This document shows, piece after piece, positions 5,170 to 11,815 of a stretch of 11,815 nt of DNA. Where the stretch lies: NCBI GenBank assembly GCA_963625685.1, contig CAVFTR010000025.1:1-11815 (forward strand), given 5' to 3'. A program made the translations under genes and the position numbers. Positions within the stretch are counted from its first letter, which is position 1, and each line of letters begins with the position of its first letter. Under the pieces are notes generated by a model. The model was not told the DNA's origin and ran no database searches. It saw only the letters and a program-made list of their open reading frames with translations. The stretch comes from F23-B02 sp963625685 (GTDB lineage Bacteria > Bacillota > Clostridia > Oscillospirales > Oscillospiraceae).

Positions 5170-6930
5170 TTGGGGATTTCAAACGTACTTGAGCTTTTAG
5201 GCGGCGTTGCGCTGTTCCTCTTCGGCATGGCCCTCATGGGCGACAGTCTGAAGAAGGTCGCGGGCAACAAGCTCGAGCTTATTCTGTTCCGCCTTTCGAG
5301 CACGCCCCTGAAGGGCATTCTGCTCGGCACCGGCGTCACCGCCGTCATCCAGTCGTCCTCGGCGACCTCGGTAATGGTCGTCGGCTTTGTAAACTCCGGC
5401 ATGATGAAGGTTCGCCAGGCCATCGGCGTCGTCATGGGCGCTATCATCGGCACGAGCGTCACTGGCTGGATAATCTGCCTGTCGGATATCGGCGGCGGCT
5501 CCTCCGGCTGGCTTGAGCTTTTATCGACCGACACGCTCACAGCGGTCATCGCCGTCGTCGGCATAGCGCTGCGCATGTTCTGCTCGGCCCCGGGAAAAAA
5601 GCACGTGGGCGAGATAATGCTCGGCTTTGCCGTCCTGATGTACGGCATGAAGGCGATGAGCGGCGCGGTGTACGACCTGCGCTCGAGCGAGACGTTCATA
5701 AACACGCTCACGACCTTCTCCAATCCCATTCTGGGCATCGCCATCGGCATCGCCTTCACGAGCGTCATCCAGAGCGCCTCGGCCGCCGTCGGCATACTTC
5801 AGGCGCTGGCCGTGACGGGCGCTATCCGCTTTGATATAGCGCTGCCCATAACCATGGGCATCGCCATAGGCGCCGCCGTTCCCGTTCTGCTGTCAGCCCT
5901 CGGCGCGAGCGCCGACGGCAAGCGCACGGCGCTTTCGTATCTGATGGTCGACACCATCGGCGTTATCCTGTTCAGCATCATCTTCTACACTCTCGACGCG
6001 ATATTCAGCTTTTCCTTCATGTCGGTGACCATGACGACGGTGAGCCTTGCTCTTATGAACACGGTGTTCCGCTTCATCATCGTCACGATGCTCGCGCCGT
6101 TCATATCGCAGCTTGAAAAGATATGCCGCGCCGTCATAAAGGACAAGCCCGAGGACGCCGCCGTGCTCGAGGACTTCGACAGGCTCGAGGACCGCTTCCT
6201 CGACCACCCGGCGCTCGCCGTCGAGCAGAGCCGCCTTACGGCAAACTCCATGGCCATAAAGACCCGCGAGAACCTCTTCGCCTCCTTCCGCCTCGTAGGC
6301 AGCTACTCCGACGAGGGCTTCCGCCGCGTAAACGAGCTTGAGGATATCATCGACAAGTACGAGGACAAGCTCGGAACATATCTCATACACATAACCAGCC
6401 GCGAGCTCAATCCCGAGCAGTACGAGTCGGTCGGCAAATACCTGCACACGATAAACGACTTCGAGCGTATCTCCGATCACGCGCTCAACGTCGCCGAATG
6501 CGCGCAGGAGATGCACGAAAAGGAGATCGTGTTCTCAGCCGACGGCGAGCGTGAGCTCAGGGTGCTCTTCGCCGCAGTCACCGAGGTCACGAACATCGCC
6601 ATGGACTCGTTTATCAACAACGATCTTGACCTCGCCTACCGCGTCGAGCCGCTCGAGGAGCTTATCGACAATCTCTGCGACGAGCTGAAGCTGCACCACA
6701 CCGACCGTCTGCAAAAGGGCATATGCACCCTGAACCACGGCTTTGTGTTCAACGATCTTCTGACCAATCTCGAGCGTATCTCCGACCACTGCTCGAACAT
6801 TGCCGTGGCGAGCATCGAGCTTGAATCGGACAGCTTCGATACGCACGAATACATAAACAGCCTCAAGGAGGTCCGCTCTCATTACTTCGACGAGTACTAC
6901 GCCGAATACAGTAAGAAATTCGTCATATGA
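5170..6930 (+). CDS. Na+/phosphate cotransporter (NptA/YjbB type) with PhoU-like C-terminal domains
   Basis: A 586-residue membrane transporter of the Na/Pi cotransporter family, expected to import phosphate with sodium or, as shown for YjbB, possibly export it. Residues 1-320 hold the two inverted membrane repeats, each with the QSS signature: QSSSATS at 61-67 and QSASA at 201-205. Residues about 330-580 are cytosolic helices with two PhoU-like repeats, each carrying ERISDH (432-437 and 535-540), a probable regulatory module. Full family length. The start is a TTG at 5170, placed 9 nt after GGGAGA (5155-5160); no in-frame ATG fits, and the first residues match the usual N-terminus of this family. 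It is monocistronic, with a strong terminator directly after the stop. Confidence 0.92.
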   Translation: MGISNVLELLGGVALFLFGMALMGDSLKKVAGNKLELILFRLSSTPLKGILLGTGVTAVIQSSSATSVMVVGFVNSGMMKVRQAIGVVMGAIIGTSVTGWIICLSDIGGGSSGWLELLSTDTLTAVIAVVGIALRMFCSAPGKKHVGEIMLGFAVLMYGMKAMSGAVYDLRSSETFINTLTTFSNPILGIAIGIAFTSVIQSASAAVGILQALAVTGAIRFDIALPITMGIAIGAAVPVLLSALGASADGKRTALSYLMVDTIGVILFSIIFYTLDAIFSFSFMSVTMTTVSLALMNTVFRFIIVTMLAPFISQLEKICRAVIKDKPEDAAVLEDFDRLEDRFLDHPALAVEQSRLTANSMAIKTRENLFASFRLVGSYSDEGFRRVNELEDIIDKYEDKLGTYLIHITSRELNPEQYESVGKYLHTINDFERISDHALNVAECAQEMHEKEIVFSADGERELRVLFAAVTEVTNIAMDSFINNDLDLAYRVEPLEELIDNLCDELKLHHTDRLQKGICTLNHGFVFNDLLTNLERISDHCSNIAVASIELESDSFDTHEYINSLKEVRSHYFDEYYAEYSKKFVI

Positions 6931-6939
6931 CGATATGCG

Positions 6940-6983
6940 AAAGCAGCCGCCGGTCGTGCCAAACGACCGGCGGCTGCTTTTTT
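6940..6983 (+). terminator. Strong terminator after the Na/phosphate transporter
   Basis: A perfect 15-bp GC-rich stem (6943-6957 with 6963-6977) with loop GCCAA is extended by three A-T pairs (6940-6942 with 6978-6980) and runs into six T. It lies between convergent genes and may also stop leftward cinA transcripts, though the leftward U-tract is short. Confidence 0.92.
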
Positions 6984-6998
6984 GCTTCATTTTTCACT

Positions 6999-8279
6999 TC
7001 ATTCCTTTATGACCTCGAGGCCGCAGAGATAGCGGCGCATCATGTCGAAGGCATAGTTGCCCGATACGCGGCGGACATAGCTGCGCGTGCGGCTGTCGCC
7101 GAGGTGCAGCTCGCGCACGAAGGTCCCGTCCTTCGTCGCGAGTGAGACGAAAACGGTGCCGACCTCGTGCACACCGTCGCCGTCGGGACCGGCAAGGCCC
7201 GTAACGCCGATGCCCATATCCGCATTGAGAAGCGCGCGCACGCGCTCGGCCATTTCCTTTGCGACCTCGCGGCTCACGGCGGTCTTTTCCTCGATGAGCG
7301 CGGGGTCTATGCCCAGAAGCCTTGCCTTCGCTTCATTCGTATAGGTCGTCACGCCGCCGAGGAAGAATTCGCTCGCGCCGGGGATATCGGTAAAGCGCTT
7401 TGCAAGCTCGCCGCCGGTGCAGCTCTCGGCCGCGGCGAAGGTCATTTTCCTTTCCTTCAGAAGCTGCATGACGCTGTCCTCGACGGTGTCCGTATCTATG
7501 CCGAAGACGACGTCGCCGAGCACATCCTTAACATGCTCTATGACCGGCCTCATCATCTCCTCTGCCTTCTCGACGCTCTCGGCCTTGGCGGTGATCTGCA
7601 GGAGGCAGTCGCCCTCCTTTGCATAGGGCGCCATGGTGGGATTGAGCATCGCATTCATCTCGTCGCGGAATATCTGGTCCATGGCGCTTTCGGACATGCC
7701 GAAAACGTGTACCGCGTGAGAGACTATCTGCTCGTCGGACAGCGAGCGCAGGTACGGCATGGCGCAGGCGCGGAACATGGCGTTGCACTCCTTCGGAGGT
7801 CCGGGCAGCATGAGAACTATCGTGCCGTCCTGCGCCGTGAACGCGCAGCCGGGGGCGGTGCCCCAGTTATTGTGGAACACCGTGCAGCCGACGGGCAGCA
7901 TCGCCTGCCCGAGATTGTTCTCGGTCATCTCCCGGCTGTAGCCGCGGTTTGTGAGGTAATCGTACAGGCGGAGCTTTTCGTCCTCGTGCATCTCGAGCTC
8001 CAGGCCGAAGGAGCTTGCGAGTATCTGCTTTGTAAGATCGTCGCAGGTCGGGCCGAGGCCGCCGGTGGATATGATGATATCCGCCCTTTTTCGGGCGATC
8101 TCGATGCAGTCGGCGAGCCTCTGCGGATTGTCGCCGACGACGGTGTGGTATTTTACGTTTATGCCGAGCTCCGAGAGCATGAGCGATATGTCCCTCGCGT
8201 CGGTGTTGGTCGTGTGGCCGAGAAGTATCTCCGTTCCGACGGAGAGTATCTCGACATTATATGCCTTTTTCAATTTCAC
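6999..8279 (-). CDS. cinA: CinA family protein: MoaB-like domain plus NMN amidohydrolase domain
   Basis: A 426-residue two-domain CinA. The N-terminal molybdopterin-binding-like domain carries VGTEILLG (14-21) and TGGLGPTCDDLTK (72-84). The C-terminal domain carries AAAESCTGG (282-290), GGVTTYTNEAK (308-318) and VTGLAGPDGD (359-368), the pattern of nicotinamide mononucleotide deamidase (PncC). The expected role is clearing NMN in pyridine nucleotide salvage; the competence-damage name comes from its history in streptococci. Length is normal. The GTG start at 8279 overlaps the thiI stop in the tetranucleotide GTGA, so translation is probably coupled; AAGG lies about 7 nt upstream. No recA follows it here. 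Confidence 0.95.
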   Translation of the reverse strand: MKLKKAYNVEILSVGTEILLGHTTNTDARDISLMLSELGINVKYHTVVGDNPQRLADCIEIARKRADIIISTGGLGPTCDDLTKQILASSFGLELEMHEDEKLRLYDYLTNRGYSREMTENNLGQAMLPVGCTVFHNNWGTAPGCAFTAQDGTIVLMLPGPPKECNAMFRACAMPYLRSLSDEQIVSHAVHVFGMSESAMDQIFRDEMNAMLNPTMAPYAKEGDCLLQITAKAESVEKAEEMMRPVIEHVKDVLGDVVFGIDTDTVEDSVMQLLKERKMTFAAAESCTGGELAKRFTDIPGASEFFLGGVTTYTNEAKARLLGIDPALIEEKTAVSREVAKEMAERVRALLNADMGIGVTGLAGPDGDGVHEVGTVFVSLATKDGTFVRELHLGDSRTRSYVRRVSGNYAFDMMRRYLCGLEVIKE

Positions 8280-9451
8280 TCGCCTACCTTTATTCTTTCG
8301 ATGCCGGCGTACGCCTCCTCGACGAGCGCGTCGATATCCAGCGCGGACTCTATCTGCTCGACGTCGCGCAGCTTCGGCTTTGTCTTGGGATGCTTTGGCG
8401 TGAAGACCGTGCAGCAGTCCTCGTACGGGAGGATGGAGGTCTCGAAGGTCCCTATCCTACGCGCAAGGCGGACTATCTCCTCCTTGTCCATGCCGATCAG
8501 CGGCTGGAGCACGGGCAGCTCGGTGACCGCCTGCGTCGAGGCCATGGCCTCCATGGTCTGGCTCGCGACCTGGCCGAGATTTTCGCCCGTGACGATGGCC
8601 TTCGCGCCGTTTGCCTCGGCTATCCTCTGCGCTATGCGCATCATGAAGCGGCGCATGACGAGCGTGAAGTAGTCCTCGTCGCACTTTGCGCGTATCTCCT
8701 CCTGTATGTGCGTGAACGGCACGACCTCGACGGTCATTCTGCCGCAGTAGCAGGTCAGGAGCCGCGCAAGCTCGATGACCTTCTGCTTTGCCTGCTCGGA
8801 GGTATAGGGAAAGGAGAAAAAGTGCACGGGTATGAGATGCACGCCGCGCTTTGCTATCATATAGCTCGAAACGGGGCTGTCTATGCCGCCGGACAGCAAC
8901 GTCACCGCCGTGCCGTTTGCTCCGACCGGCATGCCGCCCGCGCCGGGCGCGGGAGCCGCGTGTACATAGGCGGCGAGGTCGCGCACCTCGATATGCACCG
9001 TCAGCTCCGGCTCGTGCACGTCGACCTCGCAGCCGGGGTAAGCCTCGGAGAGCTCGCCGCCTACAAACTGCGCAAGCTCGATGCTCGTCATGGGAAAGCT
9101 CTTGTCGCTGCGCTTGGCCTCACATTTGAAGCTCTTCGCCGCGAGCATGTCATCGCGCAGATATTCGATGGCGAGCTCCGCTATCTTCCCTGCGTCCTTT
9201 TCGCAGCCCGCGGCGCGGTTTACGGAGGCGATGCCGAAGACCCTGGTCATCGCCTCGAAGGCCGCGTCCATATCGCTCGACCCGTCGACGGGCTCTATAT
9301 ACACCGTCGATTGCAGGCAGTAGGCCCTGAATTTTCCTATGGCGGCGAGGCGGCGCTTTATATTGCTCATGAGCTTCTGCTCGAACGAGCGGCGGTTGAG
9401 CCCCTTGAGGACTATCTCGCCCTGCTTGAGAAGAATAATGTCGTTTATCAT
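8276..9451 (-). CDS. thiI: tRNA 4-thiouridine synthase ThiI (no rhodanese domain)
   Basis: A 391-residue ThiI, which adenylates and thiolates U8 of tRNA and can also supply sulfur for the thiamine thiazole. Residues 1-80 are the N-terminal ferredoxin-like region, about 80-165 the THUMP domain, and 175-380 the PP-loop domain with SGGIDSP (187-193), GENLGQVASQT (289-299) and YEDCCTVFTPKHP (343-355). The rhodanese extension of the enterobacterial enzyme is absent, as usual in Firmicutes. The ATG at 9451 follows AGGAG (9464-9460) at 8 nt. It is first in the thiI-cinA operon. In many Firmicutes a cysteine desulfurase gene stands directly upstream; here that position holds the AT-rich structured segment, so the sulfur donor gene must be elsewhere. 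Confidence 0.96.
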   Translation of the reverse strand: MINDIILLKQGEIVLKGLNRRSFEQKLMSNIKRRLAAIGKFRAYCLQSTVYIEPVDGSSDMDAAFEAMTRVFGIASVNRAAGCEKDAGKIAELAIEYLRDDMLAAKSFKCEAKRSDKSFPMTSIELAQFVGGELSEAYPGCEVDVHEPELTVHIEVRDLAAYVHAAPAPGAGGMPVGANGTAVTLLSGGIDSPVSSYMIAKRGVHLIPVHFFSFPYTSEQAKQKVIELARLLTCYCGRMTVEVVPFTHIQEEIRAKCDEDYFTLVMRRFMMRIAQRIAEANGAKAIVTGENLGQVASQTMEAMASTQAVTELPVLQPLIGMDKEEIVRLARRIGTFETSILPYEDCCTVFTPKHPKTKPKLRDVEQIESALDIDALVEEAYAGIERIKVGE

Positions 9452-9482
9452 GTGTTCCGCTCCTAATCGTTTTTAACGATAT

Positions 9483-9511
9483 ATTATACCATTTTCCGCT
9501 CCGGGACGCAA
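9483..9511 (-). promoter_or_regulatory. Proximal promoter of thiI-cinA
   Basis: TTGCGT (9511-9506) and TATAAT (9488-9483) are separated by 17 bp on the minus strand. The start is near 9476, inside the small hairpin ATCGTT/AACGAT (9466-9480) just before the ribosome binding site. Confidence 0.6.
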
Positions 9512-9514
9512 TAA

Positions 9515-9542
9515 GCGTGCCGGAGATGATCCCGCGGCACGC
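9515..9542 (-). promoter_or_regulatory. Hairpin between the two thiI promoters
   Basis: An 8-bp perfect stem GCGTGCCG/CGGCACGC (9515-9522 with 9535-9542) with a 12-nt loop. A transcript from the distal promoter would begin almost at this hairpin. It could protect the 5' end, weaken the transcript, or bind a regulator. No run of U follows, so it is not a terminator. Confidence 0.5.
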
Positions 9543-9555
9543 ACACAACGTATTT

Positions 9556-9584
9556 ATTATATGATTTTTTGTGAGATATGTCAA
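9556..9584 (-). promoter_or_regulatory. Distal thiI-cinA promoter, exact sigma-70 consensus
   Basis: On the minus strand TTGACA (9584-9579), exactly 17 bp, TATAAT (9561-9556). A perfect consensus promoter is unusual for a tRNA-modification gene and suggests strong or repressor-limited transcription. Start predicted near 9549. Confidence 0.8.
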
Positions 9585-9677
9585 CGAATATTAAAATTTA
9601 TTCACATTTTCTGTATACATGCACAACAAACTGCCTTGAGATTCATGCAGTATTGCTCTTGAATATGCAGCAGAAAA

Positions 9678-9911
9678 ATGGTATCTTTAAATCACAGAAA
9701 GGGTGATACCAATGTACATCTGAAAAGCCCCTCTGAGATCGGAAAAGCTCCGATAGCGAGGGGAACGATGCCGAAGTCAAAATATGAAGAGAACGAGAAC
9801 ACTAAGCCCTATCCCCCTTCGGGAGTTTACCTCAGCGTTGATACAGCGTGTTTCGATTTGCGTTCCGTTGACAGGCGGCATCCATCCTGCAGAAAGAGAG
9901 GTAACCAATGA
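9678..9911 (+). CDS. Doubtful 77-codon reading frame within the structured segment
   Basis: The frame begins ATG without any ribosome binding site and ends in TGA at 9909-9911, which overlaps the next small ATG. The protein (containing KSPSEIGKAPIARGTMPKSK) is rich in Ser, Pro, Lys and Arg and has no domain I know. From memory, unverified, similar peptides are called in integrative elements of gut Firmicutes. Because the DNA underneath forms nested hairpins, I think the frame is more likely a by-product of a structured RNA or leader than a real gene. Confidence 0.2.
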   Translation: MVSLNHRKGDTNVHLKSPSEIGKAPIARGTMPKSKYEENENTKPYPPSGVYLSVDTACFDLRSVDRRHPSCRKRGNQ

Positions 9912-9940
9912 TGTTAGATACTAAGAGTTTCCAGAAATGA
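9908..9940 (+). CDS. Ten-codon leader-like reading frame MMLDTKSFQK
   Basis: Two ATGs in a row (9908, 9911) follow AGAGAGG (9896-9902, 5 nt before 9908), the best ribosome binding site in this segment. The frame ends with TGA at 9938-9940, inside the left arm of the 18-bp hairpin. A translated short peptide whose ribosome would stop in a hairpin resembles an attenuation leader. It could instead be the first codons of a longer gene cut off by deletion. Confidence 0.3.
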   Translation: MMLDTKSFQK

Positions 9941-9997
9941 CCCTTGACTGCGTCCAGCAAAACGGTGTAAAGAAACCGTGCAGTCAAGGGTCATTTC
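9934..9997 (+). terminator. 18-bp perfect stem with inner stem, terminator-like
   Basis: GAAATGACCCTTGACTGC (9934-9951) and its exact complement (9980-9997) flank a 28-nt loop that itself contains ACGGT/ACCGT (9962-9966 with 9975-9979). Only four T follow after GC, so termination may be partial; the stem is far longer than termination requires. Confidence 0.6.
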
Positions 9998-10022
9998 GCT
10001 TTTACGGACATTTTTATATATC

Positions 10023-10061
10023 AGGGGCTCTGCGGAGATAACGCAGAGCCCCTGTTTTTTT
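10023..10061 (+). terminator. Strong intrinsic terminator at the border to the ComM gene
   Basis: A perfect 12-bp stem (10023-10034 with 10042-10053), 7-nt loop, then G and seven T, oriented for plus-strand RNA coming from the structured segment. The T-run touches the stop codon of the convergent ATPase gene. Leftward the stem is followed by GATATATAAAAA, a poor U-tract, so it serves the minus strand less well. Confidence 0.88.
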
Positions 10062-11581
10062 CAGATATTGTCCCTGAAATCGTAGGTGCGGTACTGTATC
10101 GCCTCGGCGATGTGCATCGCGCCGATGCTATCCTCGCCCTCGAGGTCGGCGATGGTGCGCGCCACGCGCAGGATGCGGTCGTAGCTTCGGGCGGTGAGCC
10201 CCATGCGGTCGAAGGCGTCGTGCATGAGCTGCTCGCAGTCGGGCGTGAGGACGCAGTAGGCGTTTAAGGCCTTCGTGCTCATCCCTGCGTTGCTGAGGAT
10301 GCCGGTCCCCTCGAAGCGCCTGCGCTGTATGAGCCGCGCAGCGTCGACGCGGCGCTTTATATCCGCCGAGCTCTCCGCCGGAGCACGGTTTTTCAGCTCC
10401 TCGTACTCCAGCGCCGGAGCCTCGACGATTATGTCGATGCGGTCCAGCAGCGGGCCGGATATGCGCCCGTGATATGCGCGCACCTCGTTTGCCGAGCAGC
10501 GGCAGCGTCCGGAGGGGTGGCCGTACCAGCCGCACTTGCAGGGGTTCATCGCGCAAACGAGCATGAAGTTTGCCGGGAAGGTCTCCGAGCCGGCGACGCG
10601 CGAGACGGTTATCTCGCCGTCCTCGAGCGGCTGGCGCAGCACCTCGAGCACGTCCTTGCGGAACTCCGGCAGCTCGTCGAGAAACAGCACCCCGTTGTGC
10701 GCGAGGCTTATCTCGCCCGGGCGCGGTATCGTGCCTCCGCCGGAGATGGCGGTGCCCGACACGGTGTGGTGCGGCGAGCGGAAGGGACGGGCGAAAATGA
10801 TGGGGTTGTTCTTGCCCGTGAGTCCGGCAACGGAGTATATCTCAGTCGACTTGAGCATTTCCTCGCGCGTCATATCCGGCAGTATGCCCGGCAGGCGCTT
10901 GCTCATCATGCTCTTGCCCGCGCCCGGAGGTCCGACCATGAGTATGTTGTGGCCTCCCGCGGCGGCTATCTCCATTGCGCGCTTTACGTTCTCCTGACCC
11001 TTGACGTCGGAAAAATCGGGGTATCTGACCGACGCGGGGTCGAGCTCGGGCGGCTCTGTCTCCTTTATGCGGAACTCGCCGCGCATATGCGAGATGAGCT
11101 CGGATACGTTCTCGACCGGATAGACCGTCACGCCCTCGGCATACGAGGCCTCCAGCGCGTTGTCGGCCGGAACGTACAGCTCGCGTATGCCCTCGCGCGC
11201 GGCGGACAGCGCCATGGGGAGCGCGCCGTTTACCGGGCGCAGCGTGCCGTTGAGGGAAAGCTCGCCGAAGAAGGCGCAGTCGGGCCCCGGCTGGCGTATG
11301 ACGCCCGTCGCGGCGAGTATGCCGAGCAGGATCGGCAGGTCGTAGACCGTGCCCGCCTTTTTCGTGTCGGCCGGAGCGAGGTTTACCGTCACGCGGCTCA
11401 CGGGGAACTTGAAGCCGTTTGATTTTATCGCGGCGCGCACTCTCTCTCGCGCCTCCTTTACCGCGGCGTCCGGCAGTCCGACTATATCAAAGTTTACAAG
11501 GCCGTTTGACACGAAGACCTCGACCGAGACCCCGTAGCCGCCTATGCCCTTTACGCCGAGCGAGCTTATCGTTGCAAGCAT
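10061..11581 (-). CDS. comM: YifB/ComM-type Mg chelatase-like AAA+ ATPase
   Basis: A 506-residue protein of the YifB family. In Gram-negative bacteria its member ComM is a hexameric helicase that aids branch migration in natural transformation; the role in Firmicutes is less clear. Residues 1-170 are the N-terminal ChlI-like domain (FDIVGLPDAAVKEARERVR, 31-49). The AAA+ core has Walker A GPPGAGKS (217-224), Walker B VLFLDEL (298-304) and RSPHHT (268-273). A cysteine group C348, C350, C360, C362 probably binds zinc, as in the family. The C-terminal domain holds GLTARSYDRILRVARTIADL (461-480). Full length and intact. The ATG at 11581 has GGAG 9 nt upstream. dprA and topA, frequent Firmicute neighbours, are not in view. 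Confidence 0.94.
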   Translation of the reverse strand: MLATISSLGVKGIGGYGVSVEVFVSNGLVNFDIVGLPDAAVKEARERVRAAIKSNGFKFPVSRVTVNLAPADTKKAGTVYDLPILLGILAATGVIRQPGPDCAFFGELSLNGTLRPVNGALPMALSAAREGIRELYVPADNALEASYAEGVTVYPVENVSELISHMRGEFRIKETEPPELDPASVRYPDFSDVKGQENVKRAMEIAAAGGHNILMVGPPGAGKSMMSKRLPGILPDMTREEMLKSTEIYSVAGLTGKNNPIIFARPFRSPHHTVSGTAISGGGTIPRPGEISLAHNGVLFLDELPEFRKDVLEVLRQPLEDGEITVSRVAGSETFPANFMLVCAMNPCKCGWYGHPSGRCRCSANEVRAYHGRISGPLLDRIDIIVEAPALEYEELKNRAPAESSADIKRRVDAARLIQRRRFEGTGILSNAGMSTKALNAYCVLTPDCEQLMHDAFDRMGLTARSYDRILRVARTIADLEGEDSIGAMHIAEAIQYRTYDFRDNI

Positions 11582-11600
11582 AATTTACCACTCCGTATTT

Positions 11601-11632
11601 ATAAAACAAGGACTGTCGCAAGGGCAGTCCTT
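11601..11632 (-). terminator. Terminator of aspS
   Basis: AAGGACTG/CAGTCCTT (11608-11615 with 11625-11632) form an 8-bp stem with a 9-nt loop. On the minus strand GTTTTAT follows. It separates the aspS transcript from the ATPase gene, leaving little room for an independent promoter (about 20 bp), so partial read-through probably feeds the ATPase gene. Confidence 0.75.
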
Positions 11633-11645
11633 ATGCTGTTTATAC

Positions 11646-11815
11646 TTATTCCTCTGCAGGGCAGGTGACGGCGATGTGCAGCTCGTCGAGCTGCTTCTGC
11701 TCGACGGCCGAGGGAGCGCCCATCATGATGTCCTGCGCGTTCTTGTTCATCGGGAAGGGTATGATCTCGCGGATGGAGTCCTCGCCGGCCAGCAGCATGA
11801 CCATGCGGTCGACGC
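11646..11815 (-). CDS. aspS: Aspartyl-tRNA synthetase, C-terminal end (cut by window edge)
   Basis: The last 55 residues of a bacterial-type AspRS, the class II enzyme charging tRNA-Asp or, in organisms using the indirect route, also tRNA-Asn. The visible part begins VDRMVMLLAGEDSIREIIPF, which is class II motif 3 (GxDR) and its helix, followed by MNKNAQDIMMGAP, the usual AspRS tail. It ends at TAA (11648-11646) after a short, acidic extension. The 5' part lies right of the window. Confidence 0.95.
   Translation of the reverse strand, partial: VDRMVMLLAGEDSIREIIPFPMNKNAQDIMMGAPSAVEQKQLDELHIAVTCPAEE

Larger units (their letters stand above)
9678..9997 (+). ncRNA. Candidate structured RNA or element-derived leader
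   Basis: Successive complementary arms suggest a folded RNA on the plus strand: TGGTATC/GATACCA (9679-9685 with 9705-9711); a two-part stem CCCCTC/GAGGGG (9728-9733 with 9758-9763) enclosing ATCGGA/TCCGAT (9738-9743 with 9749-9754); and a long-range GATGCCG/CGGCATC pair (9767-9773 with 9876-9882). It ends in an 18-bp hairpin (9934-9997). I do not recognise a known riboswitch class. The DNA is AT-richer than both neighbours, and the segment sits between thiI and the ComM gene where no regulated plus-strand gene follows. It may be the orphaned leader of a lost integrative element. Confidence 0.4.

Noticed and set aside
7167..8672. Long plus-strand open frame (501 codons) opposite cinA and thiI
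   Set aside because: It lies antisense to two well-supported genes, its translation is rich in Ala, Arg, His and Leu with no domain, and such frames arise from the codon bias of GC-rich genes.
8261..9466. Plus-strand open frame of 401 codons opposite thiI
   Set aside because: Antisense shadow of a recognised gene with no ribosome binding site and no family features.
9678..9890. Known riboswitch classes (M-box, c-di-AMP, fluoride, yybP-ykoY) for the structured segment
   Set aside because: Individual short strings recall parts of such RNAs, but I could not match a full consensus core, and there is no downstream gene on the same strand to regulate.
10469..11422. Plus-strand open frame of 317 codons opposite the ComM gene
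   Set aside because: Antisense shadow; the minus-strand protein has clear Walker motifs and full family length.
1..11815. CRISPR array, rRNA, or complete insertion sequence
   Set aside because: No regularly spaced direct repeats, no rRNA signature and no transposase frame were found on either strand.

Overview
The window looks like chromosomal DNA of a moderately GC-rich gut-type Firmicute (Clostridia, probably Oscillospiraceae-like; this placement is inferred from protein style and is not tested). The signs are Firmicute housekeeping families (YugP peptidase, a Na/Pi-PhoU transporter, LUD protein, YifB/ComM, ThiI, CinA), strong AGGAGG ribosome binding sites and sigma-70 style promoters. Two stretches are visibly AT-richer than the rest, about 1-1440 and about 9550-10020, and both look like traces of mobile DNA.

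Layout. (1) 1-935 holds the 3' part of an McrC-type restriction gene (+), cut by the window edge. (2) 936-1441 has no convincing gene: it contains a leftward hairpin terminator, a doubtful reading frame on the minus strand and an inverted repeat. (3) 1391-1598 is a complete leftward tRNA-Ser(GGA) unit with promoter, encoded CCA and terminator. Its 3' end faces the McrC side, as expected where an island has entered a tRNA gene. (4) 1659-2693 is a sugar-1-phosphate nucleotidyltransferase with what looks like the last domain of a phosphomannomutase fused to its C-terminus. (5) 2686-4446 is an operon with its own promoter: LUD-domain protein, YugP-like zinc peptidase, cupin, terminator. A perfect palindrome lies across its predicted transcription start. 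(6) 4402-4580, between convergent genes, is filled by four hairpins in a row. (7) 4580-4972 (-) is a YkvA/DUF1232 membrane protein. It is divergent from a Na/phosphate cotransporter with PhoU-like tail (5170-6930, +, TTG start), which ends in an 18-bp-stem terminator. (8) thiI and cinA (9451 down to 6999, -) are coupled by a 4-nt GTGA overlap and appear to have two promoters, one an exact TTGACA-17-TATAAT. (9) About 9600-10061 (+) is a structured, apparently non-coding stretch ending in two strong hairpins; it may be a leader relic of an integrative element. (10) 11581 down to 10061 (-) is a YifB/ComM-type AAA+ ATPase, followed at the right edge by the 3' end of aspS (-) with its own terminator.

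Most of the window is ordinary housekeeping. The less explained parts are the structured segment at 9678-10061, the hairpin array at 4423-4580, the operator-like palindrome at 2716-2740 and the shortened nucleotidyltransferase/mutase fusion.
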